NCBI RefSeq assembly: GCF_014725735.1 | Contig: NZ_CP061368.1 | Location: 3,115,225 to 3,179,224 of the forward strand | Source: Wenzhouxiangella sp. AB-CW3 | GTDB lineage: Bacteria; Pseudomonadota; Gammaproteobacteria; Xanthomonadales; Wenzhouxiangellaceae | Length of the DNA: 64,000 nucleotides | Direction of reading: 5' to 3' | Shown here: in pieces, positions 16,955 through 25,525 of the stretch | Position numbering within the stretch: position 1 is the first letter of the stretch | Layout of the letters: each line of letters starts with the position of its first letter | Program-made: the position numbers and the translations under genes | Notes under the pieces: model-generated | What the model was told of the DNA's origin: nothing | Seen by the model: the letters and a program-made list of their open reading frames with translations, nothing else | The model's database searches: none

Positions 16955-17836
16955 ATGAACACATTGAATTCCCTGAAATGTGCAATTGTCCTGTTGCCGG
17001 CCCTGGCAATGGGTATACCGATGGCCAATGCCAGCGATGAAAAACGCAACGACCCTGGCCAAGACGCCACCCACCACTATTACCTGGAGACCATGCCTGT
17101 TCATGGCTATTACTCCAACAGTCTGATTGGTCATGAGGTAAAGAGCCGAACCAACGACGAGTCCATCGGCAAGGTCAACAACCTCCTGCTGGACGAGAAT
17201 GACAAGATAATCGCCGTAGTCATCAGTGTCGGCGGTTTTCTGGGCATCGGTGAGCGCGATGTGGCGATCGCATGGGACCAGGTCGAACGTCGTGTTGATG
17301 GTGATGACATCACTCTGTGGGTCAATCTGACCGAACAGGACTTGAAGGACGCAAAAAAGTTCTCTAGCGAAACGACATACTCGCGTGGGGAACAGCAGCG
17401 TACCGATCGTGCCGAAAAGCGCACAGACAAGGTCGCCGACCGCGCCGACAAACGCGCCGACATGGTTGCTGACCGCGCCGAAAAGCGCGCTGACCAACAA
17501 GGCACCGCCCATCATCATTACGTGGCAACCCTGCCTGCCCGTGGCTTTCACTCCGACCGTCTGGTCGGTCAAGATGTGAAGAGCCGAGCCAACAACGAGA
17601 CTATCGGCACCGTCAGCAACTTCCTGATGGATGAGAATGGCCAGGTAGTCGCAGTAGTCGTCGGTATCGGCGGTTTTCTGGGCATTGGTGAGCGTGACGT
17701 CGCGATCGCATGGGACCAGGTCGAACGCTCGTTTGATGGTGACGAACTCACTCTGTGGGTCAACCTGACCGAAGAGAGCCTGAAGGATGCACCAAAGTAC
17801 GAAAGTGACATGAAGCCTGCGCGCTCACGCCGGTAA
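16955..17836 (+). CDS. Exported double PRC-barrel protein
   Basis: The 293-residue protein has a signal peptide (about residues 1-26, MANASDE cut site region). Two near-repeat PRC-barrel units lie at roughly residues 45-130 and 200-280; each has a xSLIGHEVKSR-type start, IGKVNNLLLDEND-type strand, GGFLGIGERDVAIAWDQVE and LTLWVNLTEE. The linker is a charged repeat of RADKRADMVADRAEKRAD type, probably helical. PRC-barrel proteins are commonly stress-induced, with unknown ligands. A GGAGA ribosome site is 7 nt before the ATG. An excellent terminator follows. The internal duplication is clear at both protein and DNA level. Confidence 0.87.
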   Translation: MNTLNSLKCAIVLLPALAMGIPMANASDEKRNDPGQDATHHYYLETMPVHGYYSNSLIGHEVKSRTNDESIGKVNNLLLDENDKIIAVVISVGGFLGIGERDVAIAWDQVERRVDGDDITLWVNLTEQDLKDAKKFSSETTYSRGEQQRTDRAEKRTDKVADRADKRADMVADRAEKRADQQGTAHHHYVATLPARGFHSDRLVGQDVKSRANNETIGTVSNFLMDENGQVVAVVVGIGGFLGIGERDVAIAWDQVERSFDGDELTLWVNLTEESLKDAPKYESDMKPARSRR

Positions 17837-17873
17837 TATGAAACGACCTGATCACTTCCAGTGACCAGGATTT

Positions 17874-17905
17874 GCCGCCGCTGTAACCAGCGGCGGCTTT
17901 TTTTT
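17874..17905 (+). terminator. Rho-independent terminator
   Basis: A perfect 10-bp stem GCCGCCGCTG / CAGCGGCGGC with loop TAAC is followed by eight T residues. It ends the PRC-barrel transcript. Confidence 0.92.
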
Positions 17906-17928
17906 GACTTTACCGGGACTCGGGTCTT

Positions 17929-17952
17929 GGGACTAGGGACTAGGGACTAGGG
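17929..17952. repeat. Short tandem repeat GGGACTA x3
   Basis: The 7-mer GGGACTA is repeated three times and followed by GGG, just outside the stop codon of the first Kelch gene. It is a small, slippage-prone repeat with no assigned role. Confidence 0.8.
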
Positions 17953-17956
17953 TCGG

Positions 17957-19336
17957 TCACTTCGTTTCGAAGCGGTCGTGGAAAACCAGATTGGTTCTAC
18001 CTTCAGCTTCCAGGTCGACCGTGGTGACCTGGTCGTTGGAATTGGTAATTTCCAGAGCGGCGGATTCTGTGCCATCCCCACCGGCGTAATTGACCATGAT
18101 GTCGCGACCGGTCCCTGGTGCCAGGCTGACCGGTCCGGGAAGCGGTTCGGCCAGGCTGAACGCGGCACTGCCGCTGATCTGGATGTCTGTGATGATGACG
18201 GCCTGGTTGCCCCCCTCATGGCTGATCGGCACCAGCCCGGTCGCCGAGTCAAACACGATCGAGGCCGGTGCACTGATCGTGCCCGCGGTGATCGGTATGC
18301 CGGTCGGGGTGGTTGGGCCGGCCAGGAACAGGGCTTCGGTATCGAGCACCGCACCGCCCGGTCCGCCGCGGTTCGGTGCGCCCGCGGCGACGTAAAAACC
18401 ATCGTTGGAAACGATCGCCTGGGCGGCGTGGCGGGGGGTCAGCATGTCGGCCAGGTCGCGCCATTGTCCGGTTGCCGGATTGAAGGCCTGGGTTTCAGCG
18501 TGAGCCTCGGTCTGTGAGCCGCTCTCGCCGCCGGCAATGACGATCTCGTCGCCGATCCGGTCGGTGGCCGCGGCCGCCCGGGTTGGATTCAAGTTGGCGC
18601 TGGCCGGCAGTGTCTGCCAGGTATCTGCGGCAATGTCGTAGACATCGATCTCGGGAATGGTGGGTTCGAACGGACCCTCTGCTGGCACGCTGCGGCGGCC
18701 ACCGATCACGTAGATGCTGCCCTGGTATAGGGTGGCGAAAAAGTGGTCGCGCGGATTCGGGATTTCGGCCAGTGCCGTGAAGATTCCGGTGGCCGGGTCG
18801 TAGACATCCACCAGGTCGGTGACCGGACCCACATGGCCCAGGGTGTTGCCGCTGATCCAGTAGATCAACCCGTCATGTACGACCGTGCCGCTGCTGCCGC
18901 GCAGGCGGTCTGAAGGCATGGCCGGGCCGATGATCCAGCGATCGGCCAGGGGATCGTAGATGTAGACGTTCTCGACCGGAGGTTCCTCGGGATACGGACC
19001 GGTCATCGCGCCGATGGCATAGATCAGGCCGTCGAGTTCAACGGCCTGGAAATGATGGAGCTGAATCGGTGAAACGGCGCCGCTGGACCAGCTTCCATTC
19101 TCGCCATCGAACGGGTCGTAGATTCGAACCGCATCGGACTCACGCCCGCCCATCACGTAGAAGGCCTCACCGGCCTGGGCCGAAGCGCCTTCGTGGCGCG
19201 ACTCGCCGAATTCCGTGTTGGTGGTCTGCCACTGGCCGGTGCCGGGTTCTTCTGCGGCCAGGTGCGCCAGGCCGAACGTGGCGAAACTTATGGCGACCGT
19301 GGCAAGGAGCCCGCGTGATGCCACGGGTCTACTCAT
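17957..19336 (-). CDS. Secreted Kelch-repeat protein with ASH-like domain and FHDRFE tail
   Basis: The 459-residue protein has a signal peptide (about residues 1-28). A Kelch beta-propeller follows with repeated units such as AFYVMGGRESDAVRIYDP, LIYAIGAMTGPYPEEP, LIYWISGNTLGHVGPV, SIYVIGGRRSVPAEG and EIVIAGGESGS. Next is an immunoglobulin-like ASH/choice-of-anchor-D type domain (VFDSATGLVPISHEGGNQAV ... LAPGTGRDIMVNYAGGDGTE). The protein ends LVFHDRFETK. It is nearly identical over about 430 residues to the N-terminus of the next gene, evidence of recent tandem duplication. The ATG at 19336 is preferred over a GTG at 19339. It overlaps the upstream paralogue's stop by 8 nt. Function is unknown; cell surface or extracellular is likely. 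Confidence 0.85.
   Translation of the reverse strand: MSRPVASRGLLATVAISFATFGLAHLAAEEPGTGQWQTTNTEFGESRHEGASAQAGEAFYVMGGRESDAVRIYDPFDGENGSWSSGAVSPIQLHHFQAVELDGLIYAIGAMTGPYPEEPPVENVYIYDPLADRWIIGPAMPSDRLRGSSGTVVHDGLIYWISGNTLGHVGPVTDLVDVYDPATGIFTALAEIPNPRDHFFATLYQGSIYVIGGRRSVPAEGPFEPTIPEIDVYDIAADTWQTLPASANLNPTRAAAATDRIGDEIVIAGGESGSQTEAHAETQAFNPATGQWRDLADMLTPRHAAQAIVSNDGFYVAAGAPNRGGPGGAVLDTEALFLAGPTTPTGIPITAGTISAPASIVFDSATGLVPISHEGGNQAVIITDIQISGSAAFSLAEPLPGPVSLAPGTGRDIMVNYAGGDGTESAALEITNSNDQVTTVDLEAEGRTNLVFHDRFETK
18003..19290 (-). repeat. Copy 1 of a ~1.3 kb tandem duplication (Kelch segment)
   Basis: This segment is nearly identical to 22294-23580 in the same orientation, about 4.29 kb apart. 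The two copies differ by scattered single-base changes, many of them silent. They cover the signal peptide end, Kelch propeller and ASH-like domain of the two neighbouring genes. Confidence 0.9.
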
Positions 19337-22300
19337 CACTCACTTCAAAGCGATCATGGAAGAGGCGATTGTCCAGTCCCTGACCCTGTAACGCTACAGT
19401 GAGATCATCCGAATCGGATGGAACGTTGACCTGGGCGCTTCGTTCACCCGTCCCGGTCGGCTGGAAATCGATGGCGAAGCTGCAATCCTGTCCGGGTTCC
19501 AGCGTCACTCCCGAGCAAATGTCTGTCGCCGTGTCCACGCTGAAATCACCTGCGTGCTCACCGCCAATCTCCAGGTTTCCAATCGTCGCAGCTCCGTCAC
19601 CGGTATTGCTCAGGTTGATCAACCGCTGTCCGGATGTAGTTCCGACCACGACCCCGCCAAAATCGACCTGGCCGGGATCGGGCACGAGAACCGGTTCGGA
19701 CTGAATGCCCTGGCCCGCGATTGAAATCTGCAGCGGGCTATTGCCACCATCGTGTGACAGGGTCAGGATCGCCTCGAAGCCGGTCGCGACATTCGGGCTG
19801 AAACTGACCGAGACGGCATGTGCTGCGCCTGGCGCCAGGGTTTGTGGTAACGCCAGATCCGTGCTGAATACCTGGTCTCCGGTGATGGCGGCATCGTTGA
19901 TGTCCAGCGCCGCATCGCCACTGTTGCTCAGCGTCACGGTCAGGGCAGCGGTGTCGCCGACCCGCGTTTCCGGGAAAACCAGGGCCGGCGGATCGGCGTC
20001 AAGTTGTCCCTCGCCGGGAACAGGAAAATCTTCACCAGTTCCTTCATAGACTTCGATAAAGCCCCAACTGGCCGAAAACGAATCAGCGCCATCGGAGGTG
20101 GAAATGATACCGATGGCCGGTCCGTTGATCGTATCGCTCAACCAGCTTGACGGCATGGTAATGGGTTGGCCCGCCAGCGTGCGGGGACCACGGACCCCAT
20201 CCGTGGTGATCACATAGCTGGCCGAGACGGTGGCGTCCGCGGGATCAACGACCATGAAAAGATCCACGGAGTCGGCGCCAAGGATGTCCGCATTGACTTG
20301 CTGGCCATTGAAATCGCCCTGGATTTCACCGGCAAACTGGATGCCGCCGTTACCGCCGTTGGCATTCGTGACCAGCTTGATGTAATTGTTCTGATCGCCT
20401 CGGCCGATCACCAGGCCCATGGATTGGTTGTCCTGGGGAGTTGCCCCGGCGAATGGAGCCATGATCCGAGTTTGTGCCGTAAATACCGGCGACCCACCAT
20501 GCACATCGACGCCGAAGTGGAAAGCATTTTCCTGCGTATTCAGTTGCGCGTCACCGGGGGTGATCTCTTCCACGGTAAACATTCCGGCCGCACCACCCGG
20601 AATCAGGTTGTCGGGGTTGAACTGATCGAACACGCTGATGGGGCTGGTCGGATGGGCCATGAGCCCGGTAAAGCCGGGTGCATTGTACGCACTCATGCCT
20701 CCGAGCGAGCCGATGACGTCACTGCTCCAGGCCAGCCGATGAGGCAGTGGGTTGCCACGACCGTTGTCGGCATCGAAGTCGAACAGGTCGTCCTGGTTGG
20801 CAATGCCGTCACCATCGATATCAGGGTCATTGAGGTCGGATACGAAATCCTGGTCGAAATCCGGCGGTACCTGCGCCGGGTTGCAGGGATCGAGGCCGTT
20901 GTCGATCAGGTCGCCGTAGGTATAGCCGTTTGGACTGGTATCGTCCGGGTCCAGTGAATCCGGATCGCACTCGAAAAAGTCCTGGGGCTCGAAAACGGTG
21001 ATGTTGCCGTTGAAAAATTGCCCGATCCAGATGGTGCCGGGAAACGGGTCGGCATCCCCCTGTGCGGTGACTCCCAGCGGCCCGCTCAAGGCTGTGAACA
21101 GAGCATTTTGCTCAACGACCTGTTCGCCGCTGCTGTTGAGGCTGAGTCTCAACACGTTGCCATCCCACGCGGTCGCAATGATGTTACCGGTCATTTGCCC
21201 GTCAAAGTTCGTGGCCGTGTATTCGGCCAGGCCATTGGTGGATGCGTCATACAGGCCGATAGCGCCGTCCTCGACCCCGGGGATCAGGAATTCGCATTCG
21301 ACCGGGTTCTCAAGGCCTTCGGGAATCGGTGAGAGCCCATCGAAGGTGTTGGCCCGGTTGGCCCGGGTCGGGTTGGGGTGCCCACCGTAATAGCCCGGCC
21401 CGGTAATCAGATGGAAATTGTCATTATGCGTAGCGCTGTCTGATTCATTGGGATCATTGGTGCAGATGCCGCCCGGACCCTCACCGACCACGAGCCCGCC
21501 CCAGCCGGCATTGGAATCGTTGTCAAACGTATAAAGCTGACCCGAGGCGGTCAACAGCACGTCGTAGGCATTCCGGTAGCCTGGCGAATGCACCTGGACC
21601 GGTCCGTCCGGGACAATCATCGCCTGGTTGTGGCCGAACCGACCGCCGAATACCTCACCCATCAGGGTGGGGATATCGTAGGTCTGCTCGCCAATGGCAT
21701 CGAGGTCGATCGACAGGATGGCCGCCGACAATGCGTATTCCGGCAGAAAGCCGAAAGCGGAAGACGGTGCGCCCATGTTCGTGTGCCCGCCCTGGGCCAG
21801 GTACAGGATGCCGCTTTGTGCATCCAGCGCCAGACCGTTGGGGAGGTGATCGTGCTCCGAGCGCGGCAGGCTGCGGACCAGGTCCAGTTTGGTCCATTCG
21901 GTGCCTGTCCAGGTCAGGCGCGACAGGATGCCGGAATTGGTGTCGGCCTCGGGATCGTCGATGCGGGGGTCGCTGCTGGTGACAAACAGCACCGGGTTGT
22001 CTGCCGTGCCGGCAGTAATCATCCCGGTTACATTGCGCAGGTCAGACAGGGCACCCACATACGGCGTGCCGTCGTCATTGTGATTGGGGAGGGTCTGGAT
22101 CAGGTCAATCACTTCGGTCGCGGCAATCGAGTAATCGCCGGTCTCGTCATCGCGTTCAATCGTGAACGCATAGATCAGACCATCCAGCTCGGCGACATAC
22201 AGCCTTCCATCCGGCCCGAATTCAAGCTGTGTGGGCAATGATCGCGCAGTGATGGTTTGGGATGAAAACGCTATGGGCGGCAGTTCCCCGTTCGCTTCAG

Positions 22301-23645
22301 CTTCCAGCGCGACCGTGGTGACCTGGTCGTTGGAATCGGTGATTTCCAGAGCGGCGGATTCTGTGCCATCCCCACCGGCGTAATGGACCATGATCTCGCG
22401 ATTAGTCCCCGGCGCCAGGCTGACCGGCCCGGGCAAAGGGTCGGCCAGGCTGAACGCGGCACTGCCGCTGATCTGGAGATCCTTGATGATGACCGCCTGG
22501 TTGCCCCCCTCATGGCTGATCGGGACCAGCCCGGTCGCCGAGTCAAACACGATCGAGGCCGGTGTACTGATCGTGCCCGCGGTGATCGGTATGCCGGTCG
22601 GGGTGGTTGGGCCGGCCAGGAACAGGGCTTCGGTGTTCAGCACGGCACCACCCGGTCCGCCGCGGTTCGGTGCGCCCGCGGCGACGTAAAAACCGTTGTT
22701 GGAAACGATGGCCTGGGCGGCGTGGCGGGGAGTCAGCATGTTGGCCAGGTCGCGCCATTGTCCGGTTGCCGGGTTGAAGGCCTGGGTTTCTGCGTGAGCC
22801 TCGGTCTGTGAGCCGCTCTCGCCCCCGGCAATGATGATTTCGTCGCCGACCCGGTCGGTGGCCGCGGCCGCCCGGGTAGGATTCAAGTTGGCGCTGGCCG
22901 GCAGTGTCTGCCAGGTATCTGCGGCAATGTCGTAGACATCGATCTCGGGGATGGTCGGTTCGAAAGCCCCCTCTTCCGGCACGCTCCGACGACCACCGAT
23001 GACGTAGATGCTGCCCTGGTGCAGGGTGGCGAAAAAGTGGTCGCGTGGATTCGGGATTTCGGCCAGTGCTGTGAAGATTCCGGTGGCCGGATCGTAGACA
23101 TCCACCATGTCGGTGACCGGACCCACGTGGCCCAGGGTGTTGCCGCTGATCCAGTAGATCAGCCCGTCATGCACGACCGTGCCGCTGCTGCCGCGCAGGC
23201 GGCCTGAAGGCATGGTCGGGCCGATGATCCAGCGATCGGCTAGCGGATCGTAGATGTAGATGTTCTCGACCGGGGGTTCCTCGGGATACGGGCCGGTCAT
23301 CGCGCCGATGGCATAGATCAGGCCGTCGAGTTCAACGGCCTGGAAATGATGGAGCTGAATCGGAGAAACGGCGCCGCTGGACCAGCTTCCATTCTCGCCC
23401 TCGAACGGGTCGTAGATTCGAACCGCATCGGACTCACGCCCGCCCATCACGTAGAAGGCCTCACCGGCCTGGGCCGAAGCGCCTTCGTGGCGCGACTCGC
23501 CGAATTCCGTGTTGGTGGTCTGCCACTGGCCGGTGCCGGGTTCTTCTGCGGCCACGTGCGCCAGGCCGAACGTGGCGAAAACTACAACGACAAGGACGAC
23601 GAACCTGCGAGGTGCCGATGCCCGCGCAATAAAGTTGCTTACCAT
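19329..23645 (-). CDS. Large secreted Kelch/beta-propeller/choice-of-anchor-D protein
   Basis: The 1438-residue protein starts MVSNFIARASAPRRF, with a GGAG ribosome site and a signal peptide ending near HVAA. Residues about 30-440 are the Kelch plus ASH unit shared with the next gene. About 450-830 resemble a glucose/sorbosone dehydrogenase-like beta-propeller (LEFGPDGRLYVAELDG, LPNGLALDAQSGILYLAQGG). About 880-930 hold Ca-binding DxDxDG loops (DFDQDFVSDLNDPDIDGDGI). A concanavalin-like or unclassified region follows, then two choice-of-anchor-D/ASH domains (LTVTLSNSGDAALDIND; QRLINLSNTGDGAATIGNL). It ends LFHDRFEVSDE. It is probably an extracellular or surface protein. Catalytic activity of the propeller is not established. 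Confidence 0.83.
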   Translation of the reverse strand: MVSNFIARASAPRRFVVLVVVVFATFGLAHVAAEEPGTGQWQTTNTEFGESRHEGASAQAGEAFYVMGGRESDAVRIYDPFEGENGSWSSGAVSPIQLHHFQAVELDGLIYAIGAMTGPYPEEPPVENIYIYDPLADRWIIGPTMPSGRLRGSSGTVVHDGLIYWISGNTLGHVGPVTDMVDVYDPATGIFTALAEIPNPRDHFFATLHQGSIYVIGGRRSVPEEGAFEPTIPEIDVYDIAADTWQTLPASANLNPTRAAAATDRVGDEIIIAGGESGSQTEAHAETQAFNPATGQWRDLANMLTPRHAAQAIVSNNGFYVAAGAPNRGGPGGAVLNTEALFLAGPTTPTGIPITAGTISTPASIVFDSATGLVPISHEGGNQAVIIKDLQISGSAAFSLADPLPGPVSLAPGTNREIMVHYAGGDGTESAALEITDSNDQVTTVALEAEANGELPPIAFSSQTITARSLPTQLEFGPDGRLYVAELDGLIYAFTIERDDETGDYSIAATEVIDLIQTLPNHNDDGTPYVGALSDLRNVTGMITAGTADNPVLFVTSSDPRIDDPEADTNSGILSRLTWTGTEWTKLDLVRSLPRSEHDHLPNGLALDAQSGILYLAQGGHTNMGAPSSAFGFLPEYALSAAILSIDLDAIGEQTYDIPTLMGEVFGGRFGHNQAMIVPDGPVQVHSPGYRNAYDVLLTASGQLYTFDNDSNAGWGGLVVGEGPGGICTNDPNESDSATHNDNFHLITGPGYYGGHPNPTRANRANTFDGLSPIPEGLENPVECEFLIPGVEDGAIGLYDASTNGLAEYTATNFDGQMTGNIIATAWDGNVLRLSLNSSGEQVVEQNALFTALSGPLGVTAQGDADPFPGTIWIGQFFNGNITVFEPQDFFECDPDSLDPDDTSPNGYTYGDLIDNGLDPCNPAQVPPDFDQDFVSDLNDPDIDGDGIANQDDLFDFDADNGRGNPLPHRLAWSSDVIGSLGGMSAYNAPGFTGLMAHPTSPISVFDQFNPDNLIPGGAAGMFTVEEITPGDAQLNTQENAFHFGVDVHGGSPVFTAQTRIMAPFAGATPQDNQSMGLVIGRGDQNNYIKLVTNANGGNGGIQFAGEIQGDFNGQQVNADILGADSVDLFMVVDPADATVSASYVITTDGVRGPRTLAGQPITMPSSWLSDTINGPAIGIISTSDGADSFSASWGFIEVYEGTGEDFPVPGEGQLDADPPALVFPETRVGDTAALTVTLSNSGDAALDINDAAITGDQVFSTDLALPQTLAPGAAHAVSVSFSPNVATGFEAILTLSHDGGNSPLQISIAGQGIQSEPVLVPDPGQVDFGGVVVGTTSGQRLINLSNTGDGAATIGNLEIGGEHAGDFSVDTATDICSGVTLEPGQDCSFAIDFQPTGTGERSAQVNVPSDSDDLTVALQGQGLDNRLFHDRFEVSDE
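22294..23580 (-). repeat. Copy 2 of the ~1.3 kb Kelch duplication
   Basis: This is the partner of 18003-19290. Homology stops at residue about 440 of the large protein, where the short paralogue goes directly to its C-terminal tail. Confidence 0.9.
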
Positions 23646-23995
23646 CTGTGCTGCTCCAGGGATATATCCAATCACCACGACAAGTACCAGCCCCGGCAGC
23701 GCAAGACATTCATGATGGCTAGCGTGGTGGCAGCGTTGTCCTGCTGTCAGTGAATTCTGGATCTACCGGAACCGGCGTTCTGTGCGCAAGCGAACAGAGA
23801 GCGCCCGTTCGGTCGAGGAGGGGCAAGGGGAATGCGGGCGAAGCGAGTCAAAGCCGTGCAAGCGATCGCCCAGGAATCCGAATAGCCTCTGTAGTTTCGT
23901 TCCCTATAGATGAGTCCTGTCGTCTTTCGGAAGCTCAGAGAACTCGCTTCGCTCGCATCCCCCTGGCCCCCTTCTGAAGAAGGGGGAACGAGTCT
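23646..23995. other. Intergenic, no gene; hairpin at 23967-23986
   Basis: About 350 bp without a convincing gene. It should contain the promoter of the large Kelch gene. A perfect 8-bp hairpin CCCCCTTC-TGAA-GAAGGGGG lies 10 nt beyond the stop of the GTPase gene and may end that transcript, though no T-run follows on the minus strand. Confidence 0.45.
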
Positions 23996-25525
23996 TTACT
24001 GCGGCCGAGGATCGTTCGGCATGGTTAGCAGAATCCGCCCGGCATTGCCCAGCTGGCGCCACAGCAGATCCCAGTTCTCCTCGCGCTTGCGGGCTTGCAG
24101 GCAGCGCAGCAGACGCACCCGGTTGGCTGCGTCCTGTTGCCTGAGCATGGCGGCATTGAGGGCGTCGTCGACGTTGTAGGTCTTGCCTTCGGCCAGGCAC
24201 ACGGGCACGATTCGGGACACATCGACATCCAGGTCTCGCGCCACGGCAGTCAGCGCCGCGACGATCTGGCCGGCCTTGGTGCCGGCCGGTGGGTCGAGCA
24301 CATAAGGGGGTTGCCATTCGCGCACCGGGCGCAGCCTGTCGATGTGCGTCATCACGACCAGCAGCGGCGGCGATCGCCGCTTCGGGTCGGCCAGCATGTT
24401 GCGCAACTGGTCCAGGCGCCTTCGCTCCTCGTCGCGATCCGGACGATGGGCTGCGGTGACCCAGAGAATCAGGTCGGCGTCGATGGCCGTCTTTTCCAGT
24501 ACCCGGCTGCCGAACAACTCGCCGTCAAACCCCGGTGTATCGAAAATCAGTCCCTGGATCTCATCATCGCGCTCGAGCCGATAGCCGACAATGTCGGTGG
24601 TGGTATCGGGTAGCAGGTCGACAGCGGCCGTTACCTCGCCAAACAATGCGTTGATCAGGCTGGACTTGCCGGCATTGGCGCGGCCCAGGAGAAGAACGCG
24701 CAGCGGCTCATGCTCATCGTTGTGGCTTTCACCTTCCGTGGCCAGGCGCCTGTCCGGCGCGTCCAGCCGGGTTTGATCTTCCAGTCGGGCCAGGCCACCG
24801 TAAAGATCGATGGCGTGGTAGCCGAGTTTGCGAATGTATTCGCGCAACAGCCACGTCTGCACACGTTCCGAGCCGTGGTCGAGCAACTGGCTGCCGACCG
24901 CGCGGCGCAACTCGGCCACCGCGGCCGATTGCGGCGCGAATATGGCCCGCGCGGCGCGAAACCAGCCTTCATGTCGTTTGAGCAACGCACGCAGATTATT
25001 GGCCCGCACCACGTTCCCCAGTGTCAGCCGGTGGCTGAATGGAATATTGTTGACGACCTCGTCGCGCAGTTCCCGGGCTGCCCGTTCGATGATCGTCAAG
25101 GTGTGCGGGAGCGTCATTTCCAGTAATGGCTGCGAGCGGTGCGGATGAAAATGACCGGCCACCGTGATCAAGACATGGCGCGCCAGGCGTAGCAGGGTGG
25201 CGCCGTCGCTGAGCGGCCATTCGGCCACGGTGGCTTCCGAGGCCAACTGCTCGATCCTGACCCAGCACTCATCCGCCTCGGCACTCCAGTGAGCACCGGC
25301 CCGGGTGGTTGATCGCGGTAGTGCACGCTGTTCTCGCGCCACCGCAATCCGGCTGATCGCCAGGCCCACGATTGAGGCCAGCACGGCCACCAGCAGCCAC
25401 CACAGCAACAGTCCCGTTTGCCACATCCACACAGTCGCGAATATTGGCAGCACGACCAGCGGCAGCACCGTGATGCCCAGGGCAATGACCCGCAGCCAGC
25501 CGAATTCCTTGACCAGGTTTCTCAT
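23996..25525 (-). CDS. Membrane-anchored GTPase (Era/dynamin-like G domain)
   Basis: The 509-residue protein has two adjacent membrane segments (about residues 14-32 and 38-58), a helical region of about 200 residues and then a TRAFAC-type G domain. G1 is LLLGRANAGKSSLINAL (about residue 285), G2 likely the TTTDIVG threonines, G3 FDTPGFDG and G4 VVMTHIDRL, a THxD variant of NKxD. A C-terminal helical tail follows. The cellular role is unknown. The gene overlaps the preceding DUF697 GTPase gene by ATGA, so the two proteins are probably made together and may act as a pair at the inner membrane. Confidence 0.82.
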   Translation of the reverse strand: MRNLVKEFGWLRVIALGITVLPLVVLPIFATVWMWQTGLLLWWLLVAVLASIVGLAISRIAVAREQRALPRSTTRAGAHWSAEADECWVRIEQLASEATVAEWPLSDGATLLRLARHVLITVAGHFHPHRSQPLLEMTLPHTLTIIERAARELRDEVVNNIPFSHRLTLGNVVRANNLRALLKRHEGWFRAARAIFAPQSAAVAELRRAVGSQLLDHGSERVQTWLLREYIRKLGYHAIDLYGGLARLEDQTRLDAPDRRLATEGESHNDEHEPLRVLLLGRANAGKSSLINALFGEVTAAVDLLPDTTTDIVGYRLERDDEIQGLIFDTPGFDGELFGSRVLEKTAIDADLILWVTAAHRPDRDEERRRLDQLRNMLADPKRRSPPLLVVMTHIDRLRPVREWQPPYVLDPPAGTKAGQIVAALTAVARDLDVDVSRIVPVCLAEGKTYNVDDALNAAMLRQQDAANRVRLLRCLQARKREENWDLLWRQLGNAGRILLTMPNDPRPQ

